64,000 nt of DNA, taken from Symsagittifera roscoffensis. Its lineage: Eukaryota; Xenacoelomorpha; Acoela; Convolutidae. The DNA lies in NCBI RefSeq assembly GCF_963678635.1, contig NC_087064.1, positions 7,723,671 to 7,787,670 of the forward strand, in the 5' to 3' direction. The notes below the pieces were generated by a model. The model had not been told where the DNA came from. It worked only from the letters and a program-made list of their open reading frames with translations, and did no database searches. Of the stretch, positions 24,201 through 34,599 are shown in pieces. Each line of letters opens with the position of its first letter. Within the stretch, counting starts at the first letter, position 1. Made by a program: the position numbers and the translations under genes.

Positions 24201-27200
24201 CCCAATTCAAACCAAGTGTCTCGAAACTGAGACTACTTTTTCTATTTTTGTATACGAATCACGACCAATAAGGGCATTAATATTACACCAGAATCGACCC
24301 CAATTTTTATTGATTCACCTGCAACATGGGGCGGAAAAAAACCGGCATATGCCGTAATTCTTCATCACATCGTGAAGCGGCAGGAAAAACACGAAGACCT
24401 CGCTAATGGATTCGACTAAATTGATTTTTTTTCAGCGTAGAAAGAGATACTTTTACCCACATTTCTAACAAATAGCTAACGTCATTATTATAAATTATAA
24501 ATAACATTTAAGTTAAATTGAATGTTAAATAACTATGTTAAAAACTTCTTCCCAACCCTGCTTTTCCAGGGTGCGCAATATAAACATCATGTGTATGGTT
24601 TCCTCCATGGGCTTCCTGGTGGCATGGACCCCTTATGCCACACTTGGCTTCCTCTCACTGACACGAATCACAGAAATAGGTATGCTCACTTAACTCTCAA
24701 CAATTACTCACGAGTCTGATATAACATAACATTGCACATTGTAACTGCTGACAAAATTATCACATCATAAAAAAATCTCGATATTCAAACTCATTTTTTG
24801 CGCTATTTTTAAAATCTGCATACAATTCGAGCAACAAAATTATCCAAAAATAGAAATAGAAAATGCGTCTGCGATTCTATTTATGATTTTTTTTCAATGC
24901 TTATCATTTCGGATAATATCAAAACAAAACGTGTGGAACTGGACCAGCTGTGGAATGCATGGTTTTTCTGCTTCATTTCTACGCCATGACAACTTTAGGA
25001 GGACTTTTGTGGCTGTTGGCCAATGTGTGTGGCAAGACATGTACCATCTACAACTCAGCCCTCTTCTATGCATCCACTAGACAGCTCGAAATTCCCCCCA
25101 GTGTCATCCCTTCTGGCCCCCCTGATATCCCCACAGTCACTGGAAACCAACTCAACAAACAGGTAGATTTGCTATCTTACCACCATTGTCTATACTTGTA
25201 TCTATCCGACACCTCCCCCAACCCCCCCCCCCCCCAGCTACCCTTGGGCTGCAAACGGGGGAGGGAGACTCTTTACCTCATGTCATTAAAGCCACATTGT
25301 AAGCACTTCAAGCTTGCTACATCTTTCATCATGATTCAGTCAAAGTATTTTTCAAATCAGTATTCTACAGATTACAATAATCAAAATGTACAATGAAAAA
25401 ATTCATCGATCAATTCGTGTAGCAATTCGTTCATTCATCAACCGCCAATGCACCGGAAAACTGATCCTTATCAATGAACCACCACGCTTTGCTTCATTGA
25501 TAATCTCAAGGCTATTTTGGTGTCAGCCGAGTACCGCATCGAGTTGTTATGCTAACGACAAAATCTCTTGTAGATTACTTCTATGTCTTTAGACCTGATC
25601 ACGAAATAGGAACTAAATTACCATTCCGCTGTTTTTTGCTTCTTTCCACTTTAAAATAGGTACCTCAAATAAATGTCAGATGGGCTTGAAATATGTCTAT
25701 CATTAAAGACCCTTTCAGTCGGGATTCGATCGACACTACTGTGATCAAAACCTTCAGTGGTACCTGCATATCATCCGGCAATGTTGTTTGGTCTTGTTGT
25801 AATTAAAAGTTAATTAGTTCAGATTATATGACCAGACAAAGAACTATTGTTGAGTGCTATCGACAACATCGTTTCAATTGGCGGCTGGTTCTGTTGATTT
25901 TGTCCACTGCTCAGGTTCAAGGTCAAAGAAATAATTCAAAGCACTACCACCCACTTTTTTTCTCTCGATAACCACCAATTGTTTCCTTTTCTTCATCAAT
26001 ATCTTCCTTGAAGGGGTTTACATGTAGCTTTATCTTCGTCTCCAGTTTGACTGCAAGAGAAACATCAACTTCCGCGAAATTTATCAGAGTGTCAATATTT
26101 GGCCCTAAACTATCACCATTTTGTTGATTCAAGGCAATTCTACTCTTGAATTTTCTATTGATTTCAGGTAATAATCAAAGCTTACTCATCCATTATTGCG
26201 AACCATAGGTTGCTATGAGTTCTAGTAATTTGACCACGATTACGATTTGATTACTTTCATGTTTTCTGAAGCATAAATCATTGTTTTCCTGTAATATAAG
26301 TACGACTAGTACGAGGATGTATAGGTGCTTTCTAAGTACAAGTGGGGTGCTTAAATCAGATAGTTGAACCTCGGAAATTGATTGTTTCTTGAAGACTACA
26401 AAAAAACTATGTCAGGCATGCTAACAGAAATAAGAAAAAACCCTGAAAAGAGTTTCAGACGTTCATATTTTATCACAGAAAATATTTCTAGTTTAAATGA
26501 AATTTTTAGAACGAATAGTTGCTTCCTAGAAATAATTTTGAAGTAATCATATCATCAATTTTGAAAAATCGCCGACAAAAAATAATGGGCGCTATATTGT
26601 TCAGCCATGGTGGTGGCAATTCAGTGCACATAAATAACAGCATGAATTGTGTCGAAAAAGAACTTTAAAAGTTTGCGGTGGTTTTCAAGCATTCGCTCTG
26701 CAATAAGGTAAATGACCTCCGAAATTTTTAGTTTGTACTATGAACAAAAAGCGTACTTCAACATTCTGAATGTTACATTCGTACAGAAAATGTGAAAATG
26801 TAGACTTTAAAATATACCACTGGGGAAAAAAGCGCCATCAATGAAAAGGTTATCCTAGCTCACCATTTACTCAGGGACTAAAATGTTCTCTGGCACCAAA
26901 ACTAATCATAAGTTGATTGAAGTGTTTAAGTTGATGAACTGCAGTAAATTGGATAGTGCTCCCGCCTTCCTGACCAAAGGTTAGTCAGTCAAGGACAAAA
27001 TTAGCCCTGATATTGTGGTTTATGGGATAAAAGAGCTAAAATTGGTTCGCCGAGGAGAACTGAATAGCTCTTATGCTTGTCATTTATCATGTTAATGAAT
27101 GAATGTTTTAAAATGAAATAAAAGCAACTTGTTTCAATAACAGAGAGCCGCAAATGGCCGAACGACAGCAGTTGGAGTGAGGAACTTGGGTATGACTGTA

Positions 27201-27302
27201 TCGACCGGCCCTTCTCCCGACATGCCATATATCAACAGCGCAACCTCTCAAAGAACGGAGCTACAACTCAGTCCACGTCGTGAGGTCGTCGTTGGAGCGT
27301 AA
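15538..27302 (+). CDS. Opsin (retinal-binding GPCR), 7 exons, divergent
   Basis: The model joins 15538-15764, 19104-19204, 20686-20855, 21348-21484, 24570-24679, 24999-25162 and 27144-27302: 1068 nt, 355 aa, all GT-AG with matching phases. Seven membrane segments are readable. Landmarks: ASDL in TM2, ERF (98-100) in place of ERY, WTPY (231-234) in TM6, and GKTCTIYN in TM7, where K261 aligns with the Schiff-base lysine and the P233-K261 spacing (28) is near rhodopsin's 29. Unusual: no Cys at the 110 or 187 positions, Asp150 at the 181 counterion site, Val77 at the 113 site, and NSALF for NPxxY. The N-terminus before TM1 is only about 10 residues, and an in-frame TGA lies two codons before the ATG. 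The subtype is unclear; RGR/peropsin-like group-4 is possible. Exons 5-7 are duplicated downstream. Confidence 0.93.
16077..16105. repeat. ATT/CTT microsatellite
   Basis: Short ATT repeats pass directly into CTT repeats in opsin intron 1. Confidence 0.85.
16997..17290 (+). repeat. R3 dispersed element copy
   Basis: It starts CGCCAACAGACAGTTG. Its body has CTGGATCAATAACTAA and CATTCTGATGGAAAATC, and it ends AAAAGTCTTCACTAGATTCA. It lies in opsin intron 1, immediately before the 175-bp satellite. Confidence 0.55.
17361..18028. repeat. 175-bp satellite, about 3.8 copies
   Basis: Unit starts (ATTTAAAAAGAAACATT) fall at 17361, 17535, 17710 and 17885, giving periods of 174, 175 and 175. Copies differ by only a few bases. 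Each unit also contains two or three copies of CTTCACTATGGTAGCAAA. The fourth copy ends at this motif. It lies in opsin intron 1. Confidence 0.92.
18720..18805 (-). repeat. tRNA-like SINE head
   Basis: On the minus strand, CGCTCAGCGGAGGAAGAG resembles an A-box/D-arm and GGTCGAATCCCG a B box missing one T. The adjacent sequence to the left (GGCATAAACAAGCAAAA) is shared with other SINE-like copies such as 63.06 kb. Confidence 0.45.
19104..19204 (+). CDS. Opsin exon 2: TM3 and ERF motif
   Basis: The acceptor is GCTTTTATTTCAG and the donor is GCAA|GTAAGT. The exon encodes VAGYIMVFGLFSLNTQALIA followed by VERF. The segment lacks Cys110, and the Glu113 position is Val. The exon is too short and lacks an ATG start, so it is easily missed. 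Confidence 0.92.
19647..19715. repeat. About 22-bp tandem repeat, 3 copies
   Basis: The unit TCAAAAATGAATGAAAAAAA occurs three times with small changes, in opsin intron 2. Confidence 0.8.
20686..20855 (+). CDS. Opsin exon 3: TM4 and extracellular loop 2
   Basis: The acceptor is TTGCATTTAG and the donor is ACAG|GTCAGT. It encodes TM4 (FMAITLFGGFLPALLTTALM) and a loop with EIDAQTMHFGVNW. Aligned on GVNW to rhodopsin GIDYY, Phe156 replaces Cys187 and Asp150 falls at Glu181. Confidence 0.92.
20886..20940. repeat. CA/TA-rich microsatellite
   Basis: ACACACGCACATGAATATAT passes into a TA run and then into CGCACG and CACACAC repeats. It lies just inside opsin intron 3. Confidence 0.75.
21184..21224. 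repeat. (TG)n followed by poly-G
   Basis: A TG dinucleotide run of about 13 repeats passes directly into about 14 consecutive G. It lies in opsin intron 3, some 125 bp before exon 4. Confidence 0.9.
21348..21484 (+). CDS. Opsin exon 4: TM5
   Basis: The acceptor is TTTATTTGTACCAG and the donor is CGCAG|GTAATC. It encodes EYLTPLIVIGGCYASI, keeping the TM5 Pro and Tyr landmarks of opsins, and the start of cytoplasmic loop 3. Confidence 0.92.
22745..23275. repeat. Diverged tandem repeat, about 175-bp unit, 3 copies
   Basis: Three successive blocks begin with a variant of CTACAGG(G)TTAGAAATTTC and continue with TTGAAAAAAC-type and ATTTGAGCAATC-type motifs. A related block recurs near 61.6-61.9 kb. 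They lie in opsin intron 4. Confidence 0.55.
24570..24679 (+). CDS. Opsin exon 5a: TM6
   Basis: The acceptor is CTGCTTTTCCAG and the donor is ATAG|GTATGC. It encodes VAWTPYATLGF and SLTRITEI. It differs from exon 5b by two bases, one of them amino-acid changing (Ile here, Leu in 5b). Confidence 0.92.
24999..25162 (+). CDS. Opsin exon 6a: TM7 with retinal-binding Lys
   Basis: The acceptor is ACAACTTTAG and the donor is ACAG|GTAGAT. The exon gives GLLWLLANVCGKTCTIYNSA and a Pro-rich cytoplasmic tail. An alternative AG at 24947 is also in phase but would insert 17 residues between TM6 and TM7. The DNA between the two sites carries four amino-acid-changing differences between duplicates, while this exon carries none, so I place the start here. 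Confidence 0.9.
25650..25770 (+). repeat. R5 SINE-like fragment
   Basis: The blocks AGGTACCTCAAATAAATGTC, GACCCTTTCAGTCGGGATTC and a CGATCGACA tail parallel the copies at 34.0 and 42.0 kb. GATTCGAACC in the 34-kb copy resembles a Pol III B box on the minus strand. It is duplicated at 30630-30750. Confidence 0.45.
27144..27302 (+). CDS. Opsin exon 7a: C-terminal tail and stop
   Basis: The acceptor is TTGTTTCAATAACAG in phase 0, followed by 52 codons and TAA. The tail (RAANGRTTAVGVRNLGMTVS... EVVVGA) is Ser/Thr-rich and far less AT-rich than the surroundings. The exon has no early ATG, so no long open frame marks it. Assignment rests on phase, splice site, composition and perfect conservation in the duplicate. 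Confidence 0.75.
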   Translation, partial: RAANGRTTAVGVRNLGMTVSTGPSPDMPYINSATSQRTELQLSPRREVVVGA

Positions 27303-29553
27303 GTTTTGTTCACCCAGAAAACGTCATTCCACCAATTAAACAACAAAAACAACAACTCGTTCTTAATGCACACACTCAATGTTCCTAATATATACATGTG
27401 GTTCTATATTTGCGAGTAAATTGATCTATCGTCAAAGAGTTGTTCAGATCGCCGGCACGAAGTGACAGAGGGAGCTGTTCGGACCAAGTCTACTCGGGAC
27501 CTTACATGACTACAAGCGCAACAACGACACATCAACATTGAAGACGCAGAACATTGATCTATCACAGTTCTCCATTATACTTAACAACTTGCGCCCAGCT
27601 CAAACCCGGCTAAACTGACAAAATATCAATAGACTGAAAGAAAAATCACCAAACCACAAATTGTTTCTTCTATCGACCTTTTTTTTAGACCGGCAGTTCT
27701 GACTCTTTAAGCTCTTTCGCAACCTAGATTTTCACACATTTTCTAGCTCTCTCAAAATTAATGTAAATTATCGCCTTAAGAAAACTTTAAGGTTCAAGTA
27801 GTCAAAAAATGTGAAAATGCAAACAATTTTGATGTGTTGAGGCATTTTTCTGATTTACTTTAGAAATTTTTGTTTAATGTCATCTGAAACGCTTAAAAAA
27901 TTACTGCTATTGATGTTTTATTTCACATCTGCATGCGTCGATATTTTAAAACAACGATTGTAAATAAATTTTGGCTCCAAATTGCTTGAATAAACTTATG
28001 TATTTTTACAAAAAGTCTTGCTTTTCATATTTCGGGAAATTATCAAGTTTACTCTTTCATTTCAAGTCTGTTTTTGTTCCGATTTTCAAAGAAAATGCAA
28101 AGGGTGGTTATTTTGTTCAGACCATTTCCTGGAAGAAAATTGTAGTGTAGATCGAATTTGGAATGAAAGTTTGGAGCTCTTTGAACAAGGCTATTCATTC
28201 AGTGAACTTAGAAATTTTTCAGCTTGTTTTGATAGCTTGAAACGCTTCGCAGGGAAAATCTTTTGTACAGCAAGCTATTCAAGTGATAAGACTACAACGC
28301 AACTTTTTGCATCTCGTTTTGATTTCTTGAAAGTGTTGGCTGAAAACTGAAAGTTTTTTTAGCTTCTCTAGTTTACAGCTAAACTATTGGATCAATCGTA
28401 CAATCTCTCCCCCCCCCCTAAGTGACCAACCGTAGAATGTCCCCGTAGCCACGTATTAAATTTGAAAATAAATTCCACACAAAATTTGTTGTCACAATTT
28501 TTATGTGGGATTGCATTTGAATGCTGTTAATAACCTCAAATAACGTATTTTTAATCACTTTTCTCGAAATAAATTGTTTTTCTATACTCAAAGTTATTTC
28601 CTGAAAAATCTTCCAGTTCTGTAGATAGCTTAAACTCATTTGCTAAAATGATTTTTTAAATGATGAAACTATCAACAATTTTAAGTTGTCCTTATAGCTT
28701 GGAAGTATTTGCTGAACAATCAACTATTCAAATGAAAAAGACGCAGCGACGGCATTTATGGTCCTTTTGATATCTTCAAGTTTGAATTTTCAAGAGTTAA
28801 TCAGAAAACGATGTTTTTTGCAATCTCTTTTTTATGTTTTAGATGTGAATTAGATTTCTTCTCGATTTAGATTCGATTTCTTTTCACCTTTTGATCCAGT
28901 TTCTTTTATTTCGAACATATGGCATAAAACATTTAGACTTGAACACACTTATGAATGGTACTTATAAACTCACTAACCGTCAGATTCTTTTCAGAAGACT
29001 CGCTTAAGAAAAATGAAAAAGGAAAATCAAATTTTTTTGTTACTGAATATCAAAAATTACATGTCGACATCAAAAATAATCTCAAAATCGCTATCTCTCA
29101 AAACTACGATTCAATTTTATTAAAGATTTCTTCTCAAAGTGAGGGCTTCGAATCTTAGCTTAACTTGTTACTGAACAGCCCAAACTCAAATCAGGTGGTC
29201 TCGAAATTGAGACTACTTTTTCTATTTTTGTATACGAATCACGACCAATTAAGGGCATCAATATTACACCAGAATTGACCCCATAGATTTTTTATTGAAT
29301 CACCGGCAACATGGGACGGAAAAAACCGCCATATGCCGTAGTTCTTCACCACATCGTGAAGCGGCACGAAAAACACGAAGACCTCACTAATGGATTCGAC
29401 TAAATTGATTTTTTTCAGCGTAGAAAAAGATACTTTTACCCACATTTCTAAAAAATAGCTAACGTCATTATTAGAAATTATAGATAACATTTAAGTTAAT
29501 CTGAATGTTAAATAACTATGTTTAAAAATTTCTTCCCAACCCTGTTTTTCCAG

Positions 29554-29663
29554 GGTGCGCAATATAAACATCATGTGTATGGTTTCCTCCATGGGCTTCC
29601 TGGTGGCATGGACCCCTTATGCCACACTTGGCTTCCTCTCACTGACACGACTCACAGAGATAG
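29554..29663 (+). CDS. Opsin exon 5b (duplicate of TM6 exon)
   Basis: This second copy of exon 5 has intact acceptor and donor. It differs from 5a by one missense base (Ile to Leu) and one synonymous base. Confidence 0.88.
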
Positions 29664-29978
29664 GTATGCTCACTTAACTCTCAAAAATTACTCACGAGTC
29701 TGATAACCTGATATTACATAACATTGCAACTGCTGACAAAATTATCACATAAAAAATCTCGATTTTCAAACTCATTTTTTGCGCTATTTTTAAAATCTGC
29801 ATACAGTTCGAGCAACAAAATTATCCAAAAGTAAAAATAGAAAATGCATCTGCGATTTTATTTATGATTTTTTTCAATGCCGATCATTTTGGATACTATC
29901 AAAACAAAACGTGTGGAACTGGACCAGCTGTGGAATACATGGTTTTTCTGCTTCATTTCTCCGCCATTGCAACTTTAG

Positions 29979-30142
29979 GAGGACTTTTGTGGCTGTTGGC
30001 CAATGTGTGTGGCAAGACATGTACCATCTACAACTCAGCCCTCTTCTATGCATCCACTAGACAGCTCGAAATTCCCCCCAGTGTCATCCCTTCTGGCCCC
30101 CCTGATATCCCCACAGTCACTGGAAACCAACTCAACAAACAG
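29979..30142 (+). CDS. Opsin exon 6b (duplicate of TM7 exon)
   Basis: It is identical to exon 6a over all 164 bases, with intact splice sites. The adjoining upstream intron differs at roughly 7% of sites. Confidence 0.88.
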
Positions 30143-30629
30143 GTAGATTTGCTATCTTACCACCATTGTCTATACTTGTATCTCCTCAACCCCCCCCCAC
30201 CTAACCCTACTCTTGTGCTGCAAACAGGGGGGGACTCTTTACCTCATGCCATTAAAGCCACATTCAAAACACTTCTCAAGAGTGCTACATTTTTCATCAT
30301 GATTCAGTCAAAGTATTTTTTAAATCAGTATTCTACAGAGTACAACAGTGAATATGTACAATGTAAAAAAAATTAATCGATTAATTCGCGAAGAAATTCG
30401 TTCATTCATCAACCGCCAATGCATGCACTGGAAAACTGATCCTTATCAATGAACCACCACGCTTTGCTTCATTGATAATCTCAAGGCTATTTTCGTGTCA
30501 GCTGAATACCGCATCGAGTTGTTATGCTAACGACAAAATCTCTTGTAGATTACTTCTATAGCTTTAAACCTGACCACCAAGTAGGAACTAAATTACCATT
30601 CCGCTGTTTTTTCCTTTTATCCACTTTAA

Positions 30630-30750
30630 AATAGGTACCTCAAATAAATGTCAGATGGGCTTAAAATATGTCGATCATTGAAGACCCTTTCAGTCGGGAT
30701 TCGATCGACACTACTGTGATCAAAACCTTCAGTGGTACCTGCATATCATC
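30630..30750 (+). repeat. R5 SINE-like fragment (duplicate)
   Basis: This is the unit-B copy of the fragment at 25650-25770. Confidence 0.45.
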
Positions 30751-32162
30751 CCGGCAATCTTGTTTGGTCTTGTTGTAATTAAAAGTTAATTAGTTCAGGT
30801 TATATGACCAGACAAAGAACTATTGTTGAGTGCTATCGACAACATCGTTTCAATTAGCGGCTGGTTCTGTTGATTTTTAACTTCATTAATTCCATGTGTC
30901 TCTAGGTCGGTCAAGTCTCCCAACTCCACTGCTCAGGTTCAAGGTCAAAGAAATAATTCAAAGCACTACCACCCACTTTTTTTTCTCTCGATAACCACCA
31001 ATTGTTTCCTTTTCTTCATCAATATCTTCCTTGAAGGGGTTTACATGTAGCTTTATCTTCTTCCTCAGTTTGACTGCAAGAGAAACATCAACTTCCGCGA
31101 AAATTATCAGAGTGTCAATATTTGGCCCTAAACTATCACCATTTTGTTGATTCAAGGCAATTCTACTCTTGAATTTTCTATTGATTTCAGGTAATAATCA
31201 AAGCTTACTCATCCATTATTGCGAACCATAGGGTGCTATGAGTTCTAGTAATTTGACCACGATTACGATTTGATTACTTTCATGTTTTCTGAAGCATAAA
31301 TCATTGTTTTCCTGTAATATAAGTACGACTAGTACGAGGATGTATAGGTGCTTTATAAGTACAAGTGGGGTGCTTAAATCAGATAGTTGAACCTCGGAAA
31401 TTGATTGTTTCTTGAAGACTACAAAAAAACTATGTCAGGCATGCTAACAGAAATAAGAAAAAACCCTGAAAAGAGTTTCAGACGTTCATATTTTATCACA
31501 GAAAATATTTCTAGTTTAAATGAAATTTTTAGAACGAATAGTTGCTTCCTAGAAATAATTTTGAAGTAATCATCAATTTTGAAAAATCGCCGACAAAAAA
31601 TAATGGGCGCTATATTGTTCAGCCATGGTGGTGGCAATTCAGTGCACATAAATAACAGCATGAATTGTGTCGAAAAAGAACTTTAAAAGTTTGCGGTGGT
31701 TTTCAAGCATTCGCTCTGCAATAAGGTAAATGACCTCCGAAATTTTTAGTTTGTACTATGAACAAAAAGCGTACTTCAACATTCTGAATGTTACATTCGT
31801 ACAGAAAATGTGAAAATGTAGACTTTAAAATATACCACTGGGGAAAAAAAGCGCCATCAATGAAAAGGTTATCCTAGCTCACCATTTACTCAGGGACTAA
31901 AATGTTCTCTGGCACCAAAACTAATCATAAGTTAATTGAAGTGTTTAAGTTGATGAACTGCAGTAAATTGGATAGTGCTCCCGCCTTCCTGACCAAAGGT
32001 TAGTCAGTCAAGGACAAAATTAGCCCTGATATTGTGGTTTATGGGATAAAAGAGCTAAAATTGGTTCGCCGAGGAGAACTGAATAGCTCTTATGCTTGTC
32101 ATTTATCATGTTAATGAATGAATGTTTTAAAATGAAATAAAAGCAACTTGTTTCAATAACAG

Positions 32163-32321
32163 AGAGCCGCAAATGGCCGAACGACAGCAGTTGGAGTGAG
32201 GAACTTGGGTATGACTGTATCGACCGGCCCTTCTCCCGACATGCCATATATCAACAGCGCAACCTCTCAAAGAACGGAGCTACAACTCAGTCCACGTCGT
32301 GAGGTCGTCGTTGGAGCGTAA
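32163..32321 (+). CDS. Opsin exon 7b (duplicate of C-terminal exon)
   Basis: It is identical to exon 7a, with the same acceptor and stop. Together 5b-6b-7b form a complete alternative 3' end that could splice from exon 4. Confidence 0.75.
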   Translation, partial: RAANGRTTAVGVRNLGMTVSTGPSPDMPYINSATSQRTELQLSPRREVVVGA

Positions 32322-33925
32322 GTTTTGTTCACCCAGAAAACGTCATTCCACCAATTAAACAACAAAAACAACAACTCGTTCTTAATGCACACACTCAATG
32401 TTCCTAATATATACATGTGGTTCTATATTTGCGAGTAAATTGATCTATCGTCAAAGAGTTGTTCAGATCGCCGGCACGAAGTGACAGAGGGAGCTGTTCG
32501 GACCAAGTCTACTCGGGACCTTACATGACTACAAGCGCAACAACGACACATCAACATTGAAGACGCAGAACATTGATCTATCACAGTTCTCCATTATACT
32601 TAACAACTTGCGCCCAGCTCAAACCCGGCTAAACTGACAAAATATCAATAGACTGAAAGAAAAATCACCAAACCACAAATTGTTTCTTCTATCGACCTTT
32701 TTTTTAGACCGGCAGTTCTGACTCTTTAAGCTCTTTCGCAACCTAGATTTTCACACATTTTCTAGCTCTCTCAAAATTAATGTAAATTATCGCCTTAAGA
32801 AAACTTTAAGGTTCAAGTAGTCAAAAAATGTGAAAATGCAAACAATTTTGATGTGTTGAGGCATTTTTCTGATTTACTTTAGAAATTTTTGTTTTATGTC
32901 ATCTGAAACGCTTGAAAAATTACTGCTATTGATGTTTTATTTCACATCTGCATGCGTCGATATTTTAAAACAACGATTGTAAATAAATTTTGGCTCCAAA
33001 TTGCTTGAATAAACTTATGTATTTTTACAAAAAGTCTTGCTTTTCATATTTCGGGAAATTATCAAGTTTACTCTTTCATTTCAAGTCTGTTTTTGTTCCG
33101 ATTTTCAAAGAAAATGCAAAGGGTGGTTATTTTGTTCAGACCATTTCCTGGAAGAAAATTGTAGTGTAGATCGAATTTGGAATGAAAGTTTGGAGCTCTT
33201 TGAACAAGGCTATTCATTCAGTGAACTTAGAAATTTTTCAGCTTGTTTTGATAGCTTGAAACGCTTCGCAGGGAAAATCTTTTGTACAGCAAGCTATTCA
33301 AGTGATAAGACTACAACGCAACTTTTTGCATCTCGTTTTGATTTCTTGAAAGTGTTGGCTGAAAACTGAAAGTTTTTTTAGCTTCTCTAGTTTACAGCTA
33401 AACTATTGGATCAATCGTACAATCTCTCCCCCCCCCTAAGTGACCAACCGTAGAATGTCCCCGTAGCCACGTATTAAATTTGAAAATAAATTCCACACAA
33501 AATTTGTTGTCACAATTTTTATGTGGGATTGCATTTGAATGCTGTTAATAACCTCAAATAACGTATTTTTAATCACTTTTCTCGAAATAAAGTGTTTTTC
33601 TATACTCAAAGTTATTTCCTGAAAAATCTTCCAGTTCTGTAGATAGCTTAAACTCATTTGCTAAAATGATTTTTTAAATGATGAAACTATCAACAATTTT
33701 AAGTTGTCCTTATAGCTTGGAAGTATTTGCTGAACAATCAACTATTCAAATGAAAAAGACGCAGCGACGGCATTTATGGTCCTTTTGATATCTTCAAGTT
33801 TGAATTTTCAAGAGTTAATCAGAAAACGATGTTTTTTGCAATCTCTTTTTTATGTTTTAGATGTGAATTAGATTTCTTCTCGATTTAGATTCAATTTCTT
33901 TTTACCTTTTGATCCAGTTTCTTTT

Positions 33926-34140
33926 ATTTCGACCAATGAAAATGGGTAAGAACTTTGTATTCGGGTGTGTTCTAGTGTCTTTTCTTTTTGTTTTCCACGC
34001 AAAATCAGGTACCACAAATAATCATCGGACTGGGTTGAGTGATACATCTTATTAAAGCCCTCTCAGTCGTGATTCGAACCACATTACAAAAAATCCAAAA
34101 AAATTCTCAGTGTCGAGAAAAACCGATTAAATTTTTTTTT
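33926..34140 (+). mobile_element. R5 SINE-like element
   Basis: It starts TTTCGACCAATGAAAATGGG, then AACTTTGTATTCGGGTG, AGTCGTGATTCGAACCAC and CTCAGTGTCGAGA. The same order is seen at 41966-42150. The reverse strand has GGTTCGAAT, B-box-like. It straddles the right breakpoint of the opsin duplication. Confidence 0.55.
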
Positions 34141-34599
34141 TAATTTTCGTCCTAATTCGAGCGAACACAGCAAACGGGCAGGCTTACAACAGGTGAATTA
34201 TGCCTAATTTAAGACCTTCAAACTTGAACCAAAGACCTTCGGAACCAAAAACTTCAAAAGCTTCAAAATTTTCCGCAAAAAGTTTTGAAATTGTTTTTTT
34301 TAAAGTTTTTTTTAGTCTGTCCAATTTACCTATATTACTATGACTGTCAAATAGGCCTAAATTATATTTGAACGTCAGATACTTTTATCACATCAAGCAG
34401 AAAAAACTACACAACTTTCGAAAAAAAACTTTCTAAACCGTAGTTTTCAAAGACTGTGATCGGAACATTCTGTGCTACTTGCACAGTAACCGGCTATGCT
34501 TGTTTAAAATTGCGCTCATTTTAACATAAATTCCACCTATTGATCCAGCTGTGTTCTCAAATTGCGTTTGTTTAATCAAAAAGTGTCCAAACATTTTCA

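Larger units (their letters stand above)
23949..28914 (+). repeat. Opsin tandem duplication, unit A
   Basis: This unit of about 5 kb contains opsin exons 5a, 6a and 7a and aligns along its length with unit B (28919-33932). The 5' half (to about 26.1 kb) differs by roughly 5-10%, with indels. The 3' half is nearly identical. The junction to unit B carries three extra bases (28915-28917) and no obvious homology. Confidence 0.93.
28919..33932 (+). repeat. Opsin tandem duplication, unit B
   Basis: Second unit, with exons 5b, 6b and 7b. It has about 48 bp near 30.88-30.92 kb that unit A lacks. Its right end runs into a SINE-like copy that continues beyond the unit, so the original breakpoint lies at or inside that SINE. 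Confidence 0.93.

Noticed and set aside
24950-25396. Open frame continuing past opsin exon 6 and starting upstream of it
   Set aside because: The upstream 17 codons break opsin TM6-TM7 spacing and differ between duplicates. The downstream part has indels in a poly-C stretch and a different frame in the second copy, so both are intron.
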